64,000 nucleotides of DNA from the NCBI GenBank assembly GCA_009781005.1, contig WQYX01000001.1:1-64000 (forward strand), written 5' to 3'. Of the stretch, positions 42,246 through 51,931 are shown piece by piece. This DNA comes from Polyangiaceae bacterium. Its GTDB lineage: Bacteria; Myxococcota_A; Polyangia; Polyangiales; Polyangiaceae. The notes beneath the pieces are model-generated. The model was given only the letters and a program-made list of their open reading frames with translations, was not told where the DNA came from and did not search any database. Position numbers and translations under genes: made by a program. How positions within the stretch are numbered: the stretch's first letter is position 1; each line of letters begins with the position of its first letter.

Positions 42246-42677
42246 TTAGGGTGCCTGCGTGGTGGGTTCTTCGTGCGCGTGCGCGTGCAGTGTCAGCCGG
42301 TAGCAAACCGAGGCAGCGAAGATTCCGATCGCCAACCAGATGAACCACGGCAGCACAGAATTCGATGCGCTGGTCGTGGAGGTATCCGACGTGTTTTTGG
42401 TCTGTTGGATGATCACGGTTTGATCGGGCGACGAGCGGCGAAGTCCGTCACCGCCGATCGGACGGGGCGGTACTGCCGCCTCGTCCGGCGCGATGATCAC
42501 GAGAGGCAGAATCGGCGGCATCGTTAACGCTGATCGATGCGTGCGTTGCCGATCGAACAAGAGGGTCTTCTCCGTGTCGTCGACATACGCATCGACAGGC
42601 GGATGGTCCCGGTTGACCGGTTGCGCGGCCTCGTCTGCGCGCGCTGCGGGTTGAGCTCTCGGCAAGTCCCGGGACAT
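42246..42677 (-). CDS. Putative single-pass membrane protein
   Basis: A 143-residue protein, mostly polar and Pro/Asp/Arg-rich, with one transmembrane helix close to the C-terminus (SVLPWFIWLAIGIFAASVCY) and a short histidine-containing tail. This tail-anchored layout has no recognised family. ATG 42677 has TGGGA upstream; longer forms starting at about 42749 or 42767 are possible. It converges with the acyl carrier protein gene (22-base gap) and diverges from ileS. Confidence 0.6.
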   Translation of the reverse strand: MSRDLPRAQPAARADEAAQPVNRDHPPVDAYVDDTEKTLLFDRQRTHRSALTMPPILPLVIIAPDEAAVPPRPIGGDGLRRSSPDQTVIIQQTKNTSDTSTTSASNSVLPWFIWLAIGIFAASVCYRLTLHAHAHEEPTTQAP

Positions 42678-42839
42678 TTTTCCCAGGATCCAGCATGCGC
42701 CATTCCACGTCGTAACCCACTGAATTTGCGACGATTTGTGGTGTTTCATGGATCCTCGTCGACCCATGCGGTGGACATCGATGCCCCATCAGGTGCGACA
42801 GTACCGGAGACATCGAACGCCTGATATGAAACCCGCCCC

Positions 42840-45800
42840 ATGCCGTCGCGATTCGAAAAGGTGCCAAGCGAGCTCGATTTCCCGAAGGAAGAGCGCGAAA
42901 TCTTCGTGTTTTGGAAAGAGCGCGGCATCTTCGACAAATCGCTCGCGCAGACTGCGCAGGGTACGCCGTTCATTTTCTACGAGGGTCCGCCAACGGCCAA
43001 TGGCATGCCTCACAACGGGCACGTTCTCACGCGCGTCATCAAGGACGTGTTCCCGCGGTACAAGACGATGCGCGGTTTCCACGTCCCGCGAAAAGCCGGT
43101 TGGGATACGCACGGCTTGCCCGTCGAAGTCGAAGTCGAAAAAGAGCTTCGCATTCACGGCAAAGCCGCGATTGAAGCGTACGGCGTCGAGCCCTTCGTCA
43201 AGCGCTGTATCGAATCGGTCTTTCGCTACACGACCGAATGGGAGGAGCTGACCGAGCGCGTTGCGTTCTGGGCCGATCTCGAAAGCGCGTATGTCACCTA
43301 TCATCGCTCGTACGTCGAGAGCGTGTGGTGGGCGCTCTCCGAGCTCTTCAAAAAAGGGCTTTTGTACCAGGGCAACAAGGTCCTGTGGTGGTGGGCGCAA
43401 GGCGGCACGGCGCTCTCGTCGGCCGAAGTGGGTCTTGGTTACAAAGAGGTCGACGACCCGAGCGTCTTCGTCGCGTTCCCGTTGATCGATACGCCGGATG
43501 TGGCGCTCGCCGTGTGGACGACCACGCCGTGGACCTTGTCGTCGAACATGTACGCGGCCGTGAACCCTGCGTTCGAATACGCGGTCGTGCGCGGCGACGC
43601 GGACAAGGTGAAAGCCGGCTGGGCGAAGAAGGCTCTCGAGAAAAAGCTGGTGCTGGCTGCTGGTCTCGTCGACGAGGTTGCGAAGAAGCTCGGAACGACG
43701 CTGACGGTCGAGAAGAAGATCTCCGCGAGCGATCTCATCGGAAAAAATTACGCGCCGCCGTTCGACACGTTTGCGAGCGGCGCACCCGAAACCGCGTGGC
43801 GTGTCTTGTCCGCAGACTTCGTCGAGATGAGCGCGACGGGCATCGTGCACGTGGCGCCCGCGTTCGGTGAGGTCGACTTCCTTGCACACCGCAAGCTTTA
43901 TGGCGCCGACGCACCGATCTTCAGTGCGGTGCGCCCCGACGGCACGTTCGGCCCCGAGATGGGCAAGTATCACGGCCGCTGGGTCAAGGATTGCGACAAA
44001 GATCTCATCGAGGATCTCAAGGGCGCGGGCGTCCTCATCCACCACGAGACGTACCGGCACCCGTACCCGTTCTGCTGGCGATCGGACAGCGATCCGCTCA
44101 TCCAGCTTGCGAGACCGGCCTGGTACATCCGGACGACGTCGCTCATCGATAAGGCGATCGAAAACAATCGCGCGGTCAACTGGTTGCCCGACCACATCAA
44201 AGAGGGCCGCTTCGGCGATTTTCTCGCCAACAACGTCGACTGGGCGCTGTCACGCGAGCGCTATTGGGGCACGCCGCTCAACGTTTGGGTCAACGACAAG
44301 ACCGGCCGCATGGAAGCGCCTGCGAGCACGCAAGAAATTCTCGCGAAAAACCCGAGTGCGTTCGATCATTTTCATGCAGCGAAGAAGGCAGATCCGAGCC
44401 TCAGCGAGCATCTCATCGTCCACAAGCCGTGGATCGATCAGGTGACTTGGCAAAACCCTGACGAAGAGGGCACGTACCGGCGCGTGCCCGAAGTCATCGA
44501 CTGCTGGTTTGACTCGGGCTGCATGCCGTTTGCGCAGTGGGGCTTCCCGCATCAGGGCCAGGAACGATTCAAAGAGAGTTTCCCAGCAGACTTCATCACC
44601 GAAGCGATCGATCAAACGCGCGGCTGGTTTTACTCGCTGCTCATGATCGCAACGCTCGTCTTCGATGAAGAAATGCAGAAACGCTACGGCATCTCGCCCG
44701 TGCGCCCGCTGCCGCTTCCGTACAAGACGTGCATCGTGCTCGGTCACGTCTCGGACAAGGAAGGCAAGAAGGAGTCGAAGTCGAAAGGCAACTACACTCC
44801 GCCGGACGTCATTCTCGAGCGCGTGCAGATGGACTTTGCGGTGCTCGACGAAAAGGACGTGGACGGCGTGAAGGCCGAAGCCGGTGTTGCGTTGATTGCG
44901 CGCGAAGATCTGGAGGGGCTCGACCTCGCCGAAGGCTCGAAGATCAACGTCTTTCGTGCAGGCATGCCCGAGTCGGCGCGCGAGTTCGTCGTCAGATCGC
45001 ACAAGAAGCTCCGAAGGCGCGTCGTCGTCCTTGCCGAGGCCGATCGATCCGTGCTCGCCGTCGCTCCAACGAAGACGAAGGACGTGCCCCCCGTCGGTGT
45101 CTTGCGTTTGTCGCCGGACGAACGGGTCACGCTGCTCGACTCGTCGACGGCTGCACCCGGTGCCGATGCGTTCCGGTGGTTCTTCTTTGCGTCGAGTCCT
45201 CCGTGGAGCGCCACGCGCCACTCGCTCACCAACGTGCGTGCGCTGCAAAAAGAGACGCTCGTGAAGCTGCGGAACGTCTATTCGTTCTTCACGATCTACG
45301 CGAGCATCGACGACTTCGATCCCTCGCAGAAGCCGCTGCCGGTGGATCGACGGAGTGAGATCGATCGTTGGATTTTGAGCGAGCTCAATCTGCTCACGCT
45401 CGGCGTAGCCACGGATCTCGACGCCTACGACGTCTACGCGGCAACCGGGAGGATCGTTTCGTTCGTCGACGCGCTGTCGAATTGGTACGTGCGGCGCTCG
45501 CGCGATCGCTTCTGGCGCACAGCCGATCCAAAGGACATCGACAAGCGCGCAGCGTACGAGACCCTCTACGCGTGCCTCGTGACGCTGTCCGGCATCATGG
45601 CGCCGTTCACGCCGTACCTCGCGGAGGCGGTGTATCGAAACCTCGTCGTCAAGGGACTCGGCGCGGAAGGTGCGAAGCAGCCCGAGAGCGTGCATCTTAC
45701 ACGTTTCCCCGAGAGCGATCCCAGACTCATCGATCGCGGTCTGTCACAGACCATCCGAGCCGTGCGCGATCTCGTCAGCCTCGGCCTTCAGGTCCGCACG

Positions 45801-46496
45801 CAAGCGAAGCTCAAAGTGCGGCAGCCGCTGTCGGTTGCAAAGGTGATCCTCGCGGATCCGAAACATGCGAGTCGCCTCGAGGCATATGCCGACATGATGA
45901 AGGACGAACTCAACGTTCTCGGTGTGGAGTTCGTGTCGTCGGCGAGCGGTGCCGACGAGTACGTCACCTATCGCGTCAAGCCGAACTTCCGCACGCTCGG
46001 TCAAAAGGGCATGGGCAAGCAGGCCCAAGATCTGAAAAAGACCATGGCGGCGATGACTCCGTCCGAGGCGCGTGCGCTCATCTCCGAGCTCTTTGCGAAT
46101 GGCACGGCCACGGTGCACGGGACGGCCGTCGACAAAGAAGACGTCGAGATCGCTTTCGATGCAAAAGAGGGCTACGCGGCCGCAGGGGCACGCGTCGGCG
46201 TCGTCGTCGTCGACACGCGTTTGACAGACGAATTGCGCGATCTCGGCTACCTTCGCGAGCTCCTGAATCGATTGCAGAGTGCACGCAAAGAGATGGGGCT
46301 CGAGTTCACGCAGCGCATTGCCGTGGCTGTTGCGGGCACCGATCGCACGACACGCATCGCTCGCGCACACTCCAACATGATCAAGAGCGAGTGTCTCGTC
46401 GTCGATCTCTCGACGCCGTCCGTCACCCCAACAGGGGCGCCGCGTGAGGTCGATGTCGAGGGCGATCGCGTGCAGCTTTGGATCTCGAAAGCGTGA
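42840..46496 (+). CDS. ileS: Isoleucyl-tRNA synthetase with insert after KMSKS
   Basis: A 1218-residue class I synthetase that charges tRNA-Ile. The HIGH-equivalent is GMPHNGH at residues 55-61, the editing domain lies in the first half, and the KMSKS-equivalent is KSKGN at 647-651. The length, the WWWAQGGTALSSAEVG region and the C-terminal domain suit the eukaryote-like IleS2 class, which is often mupirocin-resistant; this is inferred. Between KSKGN and GADAFRWFF (about residue 774) there are about 120 residues instead of the usual 20 or so. No T-box or ribosome site was seen before ATG 42840. Confidence 0.95.
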   Translation: MPSRFEKVPSELDFPKEEREIFVFWKERGIFDKSLAQTAQGTPFIFYEGPPTANGMPHNGHVLTRVIKDVFPRYKTMRGFHVPRKAGWDTHGLPVEVEVEKELRIHGKAAIEAYGVEPFVKRCIESVFRYTTEWEELTERVAFWADLESAYVTYHRSYVESVWWALSELFKKGLLYQGNKVLWWWAQGGTALSSAEVGLGYKEVDDPSVFVAFPLIDTPDVALAVWTTTPWTLSSNMYAAVNPAFEYAVVRGDADKVKAGWAKKALEKKLVLAAGLVDEVAKKLGTTLTVEKKISASDLIGKNYAPPFDTFASGAPETAWRVLSADFVEMSATGIVHVAPAFGEVDFLAHRKLYGADAPIFSAVRPDGTFGPEMGKYHGRWVKDCDKDLIEDLKGAGVLIHHETYRHPYPFCWRSDSDPLIQLARPAWYIRTTSLIDKAIENNRAVNWLPDHIKEGRFGDFLANNVDWALSRERYWGTPLNVWVNDKTGRMEAPASTQEILAKNPSAFDHFHAAKKADPSLSEHLIVHKPWIDQVTWQNPDEEGTYRRVPEVIDCWFDSGCMPFAQWGFPHQGQERFKESFPADFITEAIDQTRGWFYSLLMIATLVFDEEMQKRYGISPVRPLPLPYKTCIVLGHVSDKEGKKESKSKGNYTPPDVILERVQMDFAVLDEKDVDGVKAEAGVALIAREDLEGLDLAEGSKINVFRAGMPESAREFVVRSHKKLRRRVVVLAEADRSVLAVAPTKTKDVPPVGVLRLSPDERVTLLDSSTAAPGADAFRWFFFASSPPWSATRHSLTNVRALQKETLVKLRNVYSFFTIYASIDDFDPSQKPLPVDRRSEIDRWILSELNLLTLGVATDLDAYDVYAATGRIVSFVDALSNWYVRRSRDRFWRTADPKDIDKRAAYETLYACLVTLSGIMAPFTPYLAEAVYRNLVVKGLGAEGAKQPESVHLTRFPESDPRLIDRGLSQTIRAVRDLVSLGLQVRTQAKLKVRQPLSVAKVILADPKHASRLEAYADMMKDELNVLGVEFVSSASGADEYVTYRVKPNFRTLGQKGMGKQAQDLKKTMAAMTPSEARALISELFANGTATVHGTAVDKEDVEIAFDAKEGYAAAGARVGVVVVDTRLTDELRDLGYLRELLNRLQSARKEMGLEFTQRIAVAVAGTDRTTRIARAHSNMIKSECLVVDLSTPSVTPTGAPREVDVEGDRVQLWISKA

Positions 46497-46602
46497 CAAT
46501 CGCCGAACCCAAGAGTGGTATACGTGCACGAAACGTCAGGCCGCGAGCGTGTGATTGTCAATGCGGCCGCAATTGGCAAAGACCCGAAGGGTGAAGCGAG
46601 TC

Positions 46603-47937
46603 ATGGCAATTCGGTCGGGCGCAACGCAGGCGAAGACGAAAGAACTCGAGCCGAAGCGCCCGTCGGTTGCGCGAGCCGAGATCGTCGACAAAGCCACGCG
46701 TGCGCGCTTCGAGGCGGAACTCGACGCTGTGCTCAAACGTCGCCCCGCGAACGAGATCAAGCTCGCGGGCGCGCTTCGCGCCGTCGCCTCATTGAGCCCC
46801 GCTCTGCGAAACGCCGTTGCAGACGCCACCCAGACGATGGTGCGGCGCGGCTCGTACTCTCGTGAGATTTATGTCGCGTGCATTCGCACGCTCGCAGAGG
46901 CAGACGACCGCCGTGTTCCGGCGCTCCTCACAACTGCGCTTGCAGGTGACGACGCGGGTGGCAATGCCACGCTGAGCGCCGCGTCGTTTTGCAGAGATCC
47001 GTCGCTCGCGGCGTTGCTCGCCAAGCTTTCCGCAAGCCAGAAGGCTCACGTGTCCTTCGGAGCGGAGACGGCGCGCGTGTGTCGCGGCGAGTCGAATGGA
47101 GCGCGCTTGTCCGCGCTCGCGCCGATGATCAAGGAGAGCCACCGTATCGCGCTGTGCGTGGAGCTCTTCGTGCCGCTCGTCCGCGCCGTACCCGTTCCAA
47201 TCCACATCGGTCCAGCGCTCTCGGTTCTCCGCGGGGCAGAGAGACACCTCGGCCGGTGGCTCGTGCTCGCCGAGATTGCGATGCGCTCGGGTGATTCGAG
47301 CGCGCTTGAAGAGGCAAACGAGAAAGCGCTGACGGGGCCCGGGAGTGCGCGTTCGGGCTGGTTGCTCGTGTCATGGGCGCTCGAACAAGCGCGCGCGAGT
47401 GTCCTGAGCGGCCCTCGTGGGCCCAACCAAGATGCTTCAATCGCGGTACCGCCCGCGCGGCCGACCGTGGAACTCGTTGCGCGCCTTTCGGATCGCCCGA
47501 GCGCGGATCGCGACACGACGTTTCTTTTTCGCATGGCGCGTGCACGTGCGACGAGCTGCAAACCGATGCTCGAGACACTCGCGAAGACGAGTCCGTTTCT
47601 CGACGAAGTCTCGATTCGCGCAGCGTCCTATCTGGCGCGCGATCACGGTCGCTCGGACATGAGAGATGCACTCGTTGGTTGCGCGAGGAACGCCAAACGC
47701 GACGAGCTCCGAGGTTTTGCAGTTGCCGCTCTTTGGGACACGGGCGACTCCGACGCCCGCCAGATCGCGCGAGATCTGAGCGACGAGCTGCTCACATCGC
47801 GAAGCATCTCGAACGTTGCATGGGGGGCGCTCGTTCGCGCGGCAAGCGCTGCGGGCCACCCATCTGCGAGCACAGGCGATGACATCGTTGCGGCCGAAAC
47901 GCCGCTGCGGTGGGTGCAGCGGGGCTGGCTCGAATAG
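46603..47937 (+). CDS. HEAT-like helical protein of unknown function
   Basis: A 444-residue soluble protein, Ala/Arg/Leu-rich, made of helical pairs similar to HEAT repeats (for example REIYVACIRTLAEADDRRVP, with VPALLTTALAG following). No catalytic motif or signal peptide. ATG 46603 (MAIRSGAT) is preferred; ATG 46561 would add 14 basic residues. It follows ileS by about 100 bases and converges with the phosphodiesterase gene across a palindromic element. Confidence 0.75.
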   Translation: MAIRSGATQAKTKELEPKRPSVARAEIVDKATRARFEAELDAVLKRRPANEIKLAGALRAVASLSPALRNAVADATQTMVRRGSYSREIYVACIRTLAEADDRRVPALLTTALAGDDAGGNATLSAASFCRDPSLAALLAKLSASQKAHVSFGAETARVCRGESNGARLSALAPMIKESHRIALCVELFVPLVRAVPVPIHIGPALSVLRGAERHLGRWLVLAEIAMRSGDSSALEEANEKALTGPGSARSGWLLVSWALEQARASVLSGPRGPNQDASIAVPPARPTVELVARLSDRPSADRDTTFLFRMARARATSCKPMLETLAKTSPFLDEVSIRAASYLARDHGRSDMRDALVGCARNAKRDELRGFAVAALWDTGDSDARQIARDLSDELLTSRSISNVAWGALVRAASAAGHPSASTGDDIVAAETPLRWVQRGWLE

Positions 47938-47945
47938 CTCCCGTC

Positions 47946-48052
47946 GCCGGCCTTCAGATCTGCTTCGCCCGCCTTCGTTGTTCGGCCTCCCCCCGTACTT
48001 CAAGTACGCCTCCGGCCTCGCGCCTCGGCGGGCTCGCATCTCTTTGGCCGGC
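47946..48052. repeat. Long imperfect palindrome (element D) with GTAC tip
   Basis: Nested inverted arms (GCCGGCC/GGCCGGC outside, GCCCGCC/GGCGGGC inside) close on the tip GTAC-TTCAA-GTAC at 47995-48007. Only one copy is in the window, but its design matches families A-C, and it fills a convergent gene gap. Confidence 0.6.
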
Positions 48053-48060
48053 TCGGTCCG

Positions 48061-48798
48061 CTACACACCAATGAAGAGGCGATGGGCGAAGTTGCGCTCG
48101 AGCCGCGCGCGAAGGACTTTGTCGGCTGCAAGTTCGATATCGTATTCGATGCGCTTGAATTCGAAACGTCGCGCGGTGGCATCGAACACCGTGAAGCTCG
48201 CGCGGTTGTCGAAGTCGCGCGGCTGCCCCACGGAACCGACGGATACGATGTACTTCTTGTCTGGCAAAAGGTCGAAGTCGGATGCTGGTAGCTCGTCGAC
48301 GTTCGTGCGTGTGAGCTCGAAGACCTTGCAGAGATGCGAATGCCCAATGAGCGTGATGTGTCCGAGTTTGTCCCAAAGCGGAAGGCACTCGCTCGCCTGT
48401 TCGGGGGCGAAGATGTATTCGAATTCCTCGAGGCGCACGGGCGAGCCGTGGCAAAGCAGCATGTCCGCGTCGTCGAGTTTGTGTTGATACGGGAGGCCCT
48501 TCAGCCACTGCATGTTCTCTTGCGAGATCATTGCAGCGTGGACGTCGAGCGCGTGGCGCGCCGCTTCATAGTAATAGGAATAATCCATGCGCCTTGACAC
48601 GGCGGCGTCGTGGTTTCCGAGGATGGTTGCCTTCGCAATGTCCCGCACCAGATCGGCGCACTCATTTGGCGAACCGCCGTAACCCACCGTGTCACCGAGG
48701 CAGTAATAGACGTCGATGTCCTCTTTCCGGTACGCATCGAGCACTGCGGAGAAGGCTTCTAAGTTTGCATGAACGTCACTAAAAACACCTATCCGCAT
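48061..48798 (-). CDS. Calcineurin-like metallophosphoesterase (YfcE/MJ0936-like)
   Basis: A 245-residue metal-dependent phosphoesterase. All signature blocks are present: SDVHANLEA, GDTVGYG, GNHDAAV, CHGSPV and GHSH. Proteins of this type hydrolyse phosphodiesters or phosphoproteins, and the physiological substrate is unknown. It is divergently arranged to the next unknown gene with 76 bases between. Confidence 0.93.
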   Translation of the reverse strand: MRIGVFSDVHANLEAFSAVLDAYRKEDIDVYYCLGDTVGYGGSPNECADLVRDIAKATILGNHDAAVSRRMDYSYYYEAARHALDVHAAMISQENMQWLKGLPYQHKLDDADMLLCHGSPVRLEEFEYIFAPEQASECLPLWDKLGHITLIGHSHLCKVFELTRTNVDELPASDFDLLPDKKYIVSVGSVGQPRDFDNRASFTVFDATARRFEFKRIEYDIELAADKVLRARLERNFAHRLFIGV

Positions 48799-48843
48799 GG
48801 ACCCGCGAACAGGCTAGGCGTCCTGCGCTTCTAACGGAAGGTC

Positions 48844-48858
48844 CAAATCGAAAGCGGT
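48844..48858. repeat. Family A terminus, fragment
   Basis: CAAATCGAAAGCGGT, a solo terminus of family A, lies 16 bases before the start of the following gene and 45 bases from the divergent phosphodiesterase start. It is the only copy in a divergent promoter region. Confidence 0.6.
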
Positions 48859-48874
48859 ATAAGAAGCCTCCACC

Positions 48875-49507
48875 ATGGCGGAGCCCCCGAAGGAAAATGG
48901 CTTGAACGGCGCGCACCACGGCGCCAACGACCACGCGTTCGAACAAGACGACGAGCCTCTGCCTCCGCCGCCAAAGGTGATCGCCGAGCTCTGCGCGGCG
49001 TGCATGCGTTTCGTCGCAAGCAAATACAAGATCGCGCTCGATGGCGAGCCGGACACGCTGAGCCTCGTCGACCAATACGTTCGCGACGCACGCGACGCCG
49101 TCAAGGAGCGTCCTGAAAGCATCGATCTCGTGGCTCCGGCGATCGGTGCGTATCTCGGTGAAGTCATGCGCCAGCAGTTTGGCGCCGAGTGGTTTACGGA
49201 CGGATCGTACGAGTCGTACCGACTTTACTTCACGAACGTTTATCTCTCGTTCAACCCGATCGGTATGGCGCGCGAAGCTCTCACGCGGGACGAGCAAGAG
49301 GGCTGGCATGCGCATTTCGAGATCGATCCCGGCGATCGCGATCTCATCGACGAGCGTCTCTCGATCATGCCCGACGTCGATGAAGAAGAGTACTACCTGC
49401 CAACGACGCGCTTTGACGTCGTCACGGTGATTGTCTCCACACTTCGCGCAAAGGCAGAACAGATGGGGCTCGGCGACGTCCGCTTCACACGAGATGACTA
49501 CGATTAG
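48875..49507 (+). CDS. Conserved-looking soluble protein of unknown function
   Basis: A 210-residue acidic protein. The first 35 residues are low-complexity (HHGANDHAFEQDDEPLPPPP). The rest has normal globular composition, rich in Tyr, Phe and Asp (for example EWFTDGSYESYRLYFTNVYL). No recognised family. AGAAG lies upstream of the ATG. It is followed by a GC-rich hairpin region. Confidence 0.72.
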   Translation: MAEPPKENGLNGAHHGANDHAFEQDDEPLPPPPKVIAELCAACMRFVASKYKIALDGEPDTLSLVDQYVRDARDAVKERPESIDLVAPAIGAYLGEVMRQQFGAEWFTDGSYESYRLYFTNVYLSFNPIGMAREALTRDEQEGWHAHFEIDPGDRDLIDERLSIMPDVDEEEYYLPTTRFDVVTVIVSTLRAKAEQMGLGDVRFTRDDYD

Positions 49508-49538
49508 AGGGATGACGTTGGCAGTCTCGGCACGACGG

Positions 49539-49599
49539 GTCCCCCGCCCGCGCGCAGGAAGGCGGGCTTTGCCGCCTGACGAGCACGGGCCGGGGGGAC
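49539..49599. repeat. GC-rich inverted repeat (element E) between convergent genes
   Basis: GTCCCCC at 49539-49545 pairs with GGGGGGAC at 49592-49599, with an inner GGCGGG/CCGCC hairpin. It occupies the gap between the convergent unknown gene and the kinase gene and could act as a two-way terminator. Confidence 0.5.
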
Positions 49600-49642
49600 A
49601 GCGCAGCGAGCGAAGCGAGATGGCGCGGAGGGGGCTACCTAA

Positions 49643-51733
49643 CTAACCCATTCCCACGGCGACGCCCGCGCTCGGATCGCCTTCGGCTTCTTCGATGCGC
49701 AGTTCGAGCGCCGGCAAATCGAGCTCCTCGCATGCGAGGATCGCTTCGAGCTTGATCGGGTTTGCGATTGCTGGCGGCTGCCCTGCGGTGAGAACCGCGA
49801 CGGCGATGCTCACCGTCCACCGGCCGAGCGACGTCACCGTCAACCGGTTGTTCTCGCGGATGAGCGTCTCCTGCAGTGGATGGTAATCGAGCAAGCGCTG
49901 CTCGACGTCCGCGCCGAGAATCATCTGCGCCGTTCGGACGATGCGGTGAAGGACGCTGTTCCACGCCACGAGCATGTCGGCGCCTTGCGTGGCGTCCTCC
50001 ATGACGTCGAGACCGACGGGCAAGTGCTCGATGCGCTCGAGAATGGAGTCAATCATGGCACCGCGCCAGAGCCGCCCGTGCTGGGGCGCGATGATCTCGA
50101 CCGGGGGATCCAGCTTTCGTACCGCGGCCACGGCATTCGAGAGGGCGCGCTGCGTGGGCATGTACGCCTGATGAAATGCACGCATGCCGGGCCAGTCCGT
50201 TTCGTCGGCCCACAGTCCTTCGCCGCTCGAGGTGGTCACGCCGCCGAAGAGATCGCCCGAGAAGAGCACGCGCGTTGCGTGGTCGTAGAGCATCACGGCG
50301 CCGCGGAAGTGACAGAACGGACTCGGCACCGGAATCATGGTGTGGCCCGTTGGGAGGCGGAAGCCCTGCGCGAACTTGTCGAGATCGACGAAGCGTTCAC
50401 GCGGCAGGTTGAAGTGCACGATGAGCCGCCAGGTTGCTTCCGACGAGAGGATCAGCGCCCGCGGCGCGAAGCGCGCCGAGATCATGAACGCCGATGATCC
50501 GACGTCGGGATCCTGGTGGTTGATGTGCAGGGCCGAGACCTTGTCGAGCGAGCCGATGAGCGAGGAGACCTTCGCGGAGACCACCGCAAAGTCCGAGCTC
50601 GATCCAGGATCGACAAGCAGGTTGAACTGCGCGGGATGACCTCCGGACACGTGCGGCCCGCGGAAGATCCGCAGGTACGGATTTGAGTGGAAGATGGCTT
50701 TGGGATCACGCTTTCCAACCCAGTACGTGTCTGGCGCAATCTCGACGGGATTCATCCATTCAGAGGCGGGGTTCTTAGGCGACGGCGCGTTGGACAAGGC
50801 GACCTCCGGAACTTTGGTGACGATCGTGCGGACGCGTGACGGTGCGCGAGGCGCGAAGTCGTTTCGAACGTATCGGAGTGCCTGGCGCATGCTTGCAGCC
50901 GTTTGGAAACGCTCGCGCGGATTGAATGCTAGCGCGCGATCGACCAGCTGAGTAAGCGATGAAGGGAGCGCAGGCGCGACTAAAGCGAGCGAAGGGGCCG
51001 GGGTCGTTGCTGCTCGCACAATGCTCTTTTGGGGATTGGCTGCGTCATGCACGACGCGGCCGGAAAGCAACGTGAACATTGAGGCGCCGAGAGCCCAGAG
51101 ATCGCTGCGTGCGTCAACGGCGTCCCAGTCGCCCCGTGCTTGCTCGGGCGACATGAACCCGGGCGTGCCCATGGACCCCCCAAGGTGGGTCGCGTGAACC
51201 GACGACAGCGGCTCATCGACGCGAGCAAGCCCAAAATCCAGCACCTTCATGAACCCATCGCGGGTCAGAAACAGGTTGTCCGGCTTGATGTCGCGATGAA
51301 TGACGCTCCGAGCATGTGCGGCACCAAGGATGTCGAGCACCGCATCCGTGCGCTCGACGACCTCACTCGCCTCGAGTTTTCCGCCCGCTGCCAGGGCGAG
51401 CCGCTCGAGCGTGTCGCCCTCCAACAGATCCATCACCAGGAACGCAAGTCCGTCCTCGGTGACACCGTCGTCGAGGATGCGCACGACGCCCGGGTGCGCG
51501 ACGACGTTTGCAGCGTACCCCTCGCGCTGGAAGCGTTCCCGGACGGTGGCGTTGTTCGCGAGCTCGGGATACAGAATTTTAATGGCGGCCCGGTTGCCGC
51601 CGTTGCGGTGCGTTGCCGAATATACGGCAGCCATACCCCCCATGCCGATGAGCGCGTCGAGCATCCACGTGCCGGCGATCCACGAACCAACACGAGCGGC
51701 GCTTCGCCGCTCTGCTTCGTCAGGCGAGATCAT
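49643..51733 (-). CDS. Ser/Thr protein kinase fused to a flavodiiron-like MBL domain
   Basis: A 696-residue protein. Residues about 25-290 are a complete Hanks-type kinase: GMGGMAAVY glycine loop, HRDIKPDN at 146-153 and DFGLAR at 166-171. Residues about 330-590 are a metallo-beta-lactamase domain of the flavodiiron/oxygen-binding diiron type: HQDPDVGSS at 406-414, PFCHFRG with H475, LFSGDLFG with D494, and APQHGRLW with a late histidine. In classical flavodiiron proteins the first motif is H-x-E-x-D-H; here it is H-x-D-x-D-V, so metal binding may differ. No flavodoxin domain follows. The rest is helical. A redox- or oxygen-sensing kinase is inferred. Confidence 0.88.
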   Translation of the reverse strand: MISPDEAERRSAARVGSWIAGTWMLDALIGMGGMAAVYSATHRNGGNRAAIKILYPELANNATVRERFQREGYAANVVAHPGVVRILDDGVTEDGLAFLVMDLLEGDTLERLALAAGGKLEASEVVERTDAVLDILGAAHARSVIHRDIKPDNLFLTRDGFMKVLDFGLARVDEPLSSVHATHLGGSMGTPGFMSPEQARGDWDAVDARSDLWALGASMFTLLSGRVVHDAANPQKSIVRAATTPAPSLALVAPALPSSLTQLVDRALAFNPRERFQTAASMRQALRYVRNDFAPRAPSRVRTIVTKVPEVALSNAPSPKNPASEWMNPVEIAPDTYWVGKRDPKAIFHSNPYLRIFRGPHVSGGHPAQFNLLVDPGSSSDFAVVSAKVSSLIGSLDKVSALHINHQDPDVGSSAFMISARFAPRALILSSEATWRLIVHFNLPRERFVDLDKFAQGFRLPTGHTMIPVPSPFCHFRGAVMLYDHATRVLFSGDLFGGVTTSSGEGLWADETDWPGMRAFHQAYMPTQRALSNAVAAVRKLDPPVEIIAPQHGRLWRGAMIDSILERIEHLPVGLDVMEDATQGADMLVAWNSVLHRIVRTAQMILGADVEQRLLDYHPLQETLIRENNRLTVTSLGRWTVSIAVAVLTAGQPPAIANPIKLEAILACEELDLPALELRIEEAEGDPSAGVAVGMG

Positions 51734-51931
51734 GTTCGCGCCCCTACATGGTAGCTATGGTAGTTGAAAGGAGTAGACCGAAATCGCTGAAAATCACGTC
51801 GTGGAAGGCGCATCATCGACAGGTTTGCCCGGGCGTGCCCCGTACCCTCGGGGGTGTACGAGTCTCAAGTTTGAAGCATGTGACGCACGTATCACAGTCA
51901 TTTCGCTACGGGCTGTCAACTTTGTGCCGCA

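Noticed and set aside
42678-42839. T-box or other leader before ileS
   Set aside because: No T-box motif or specifier loop could be found in 162 bases.
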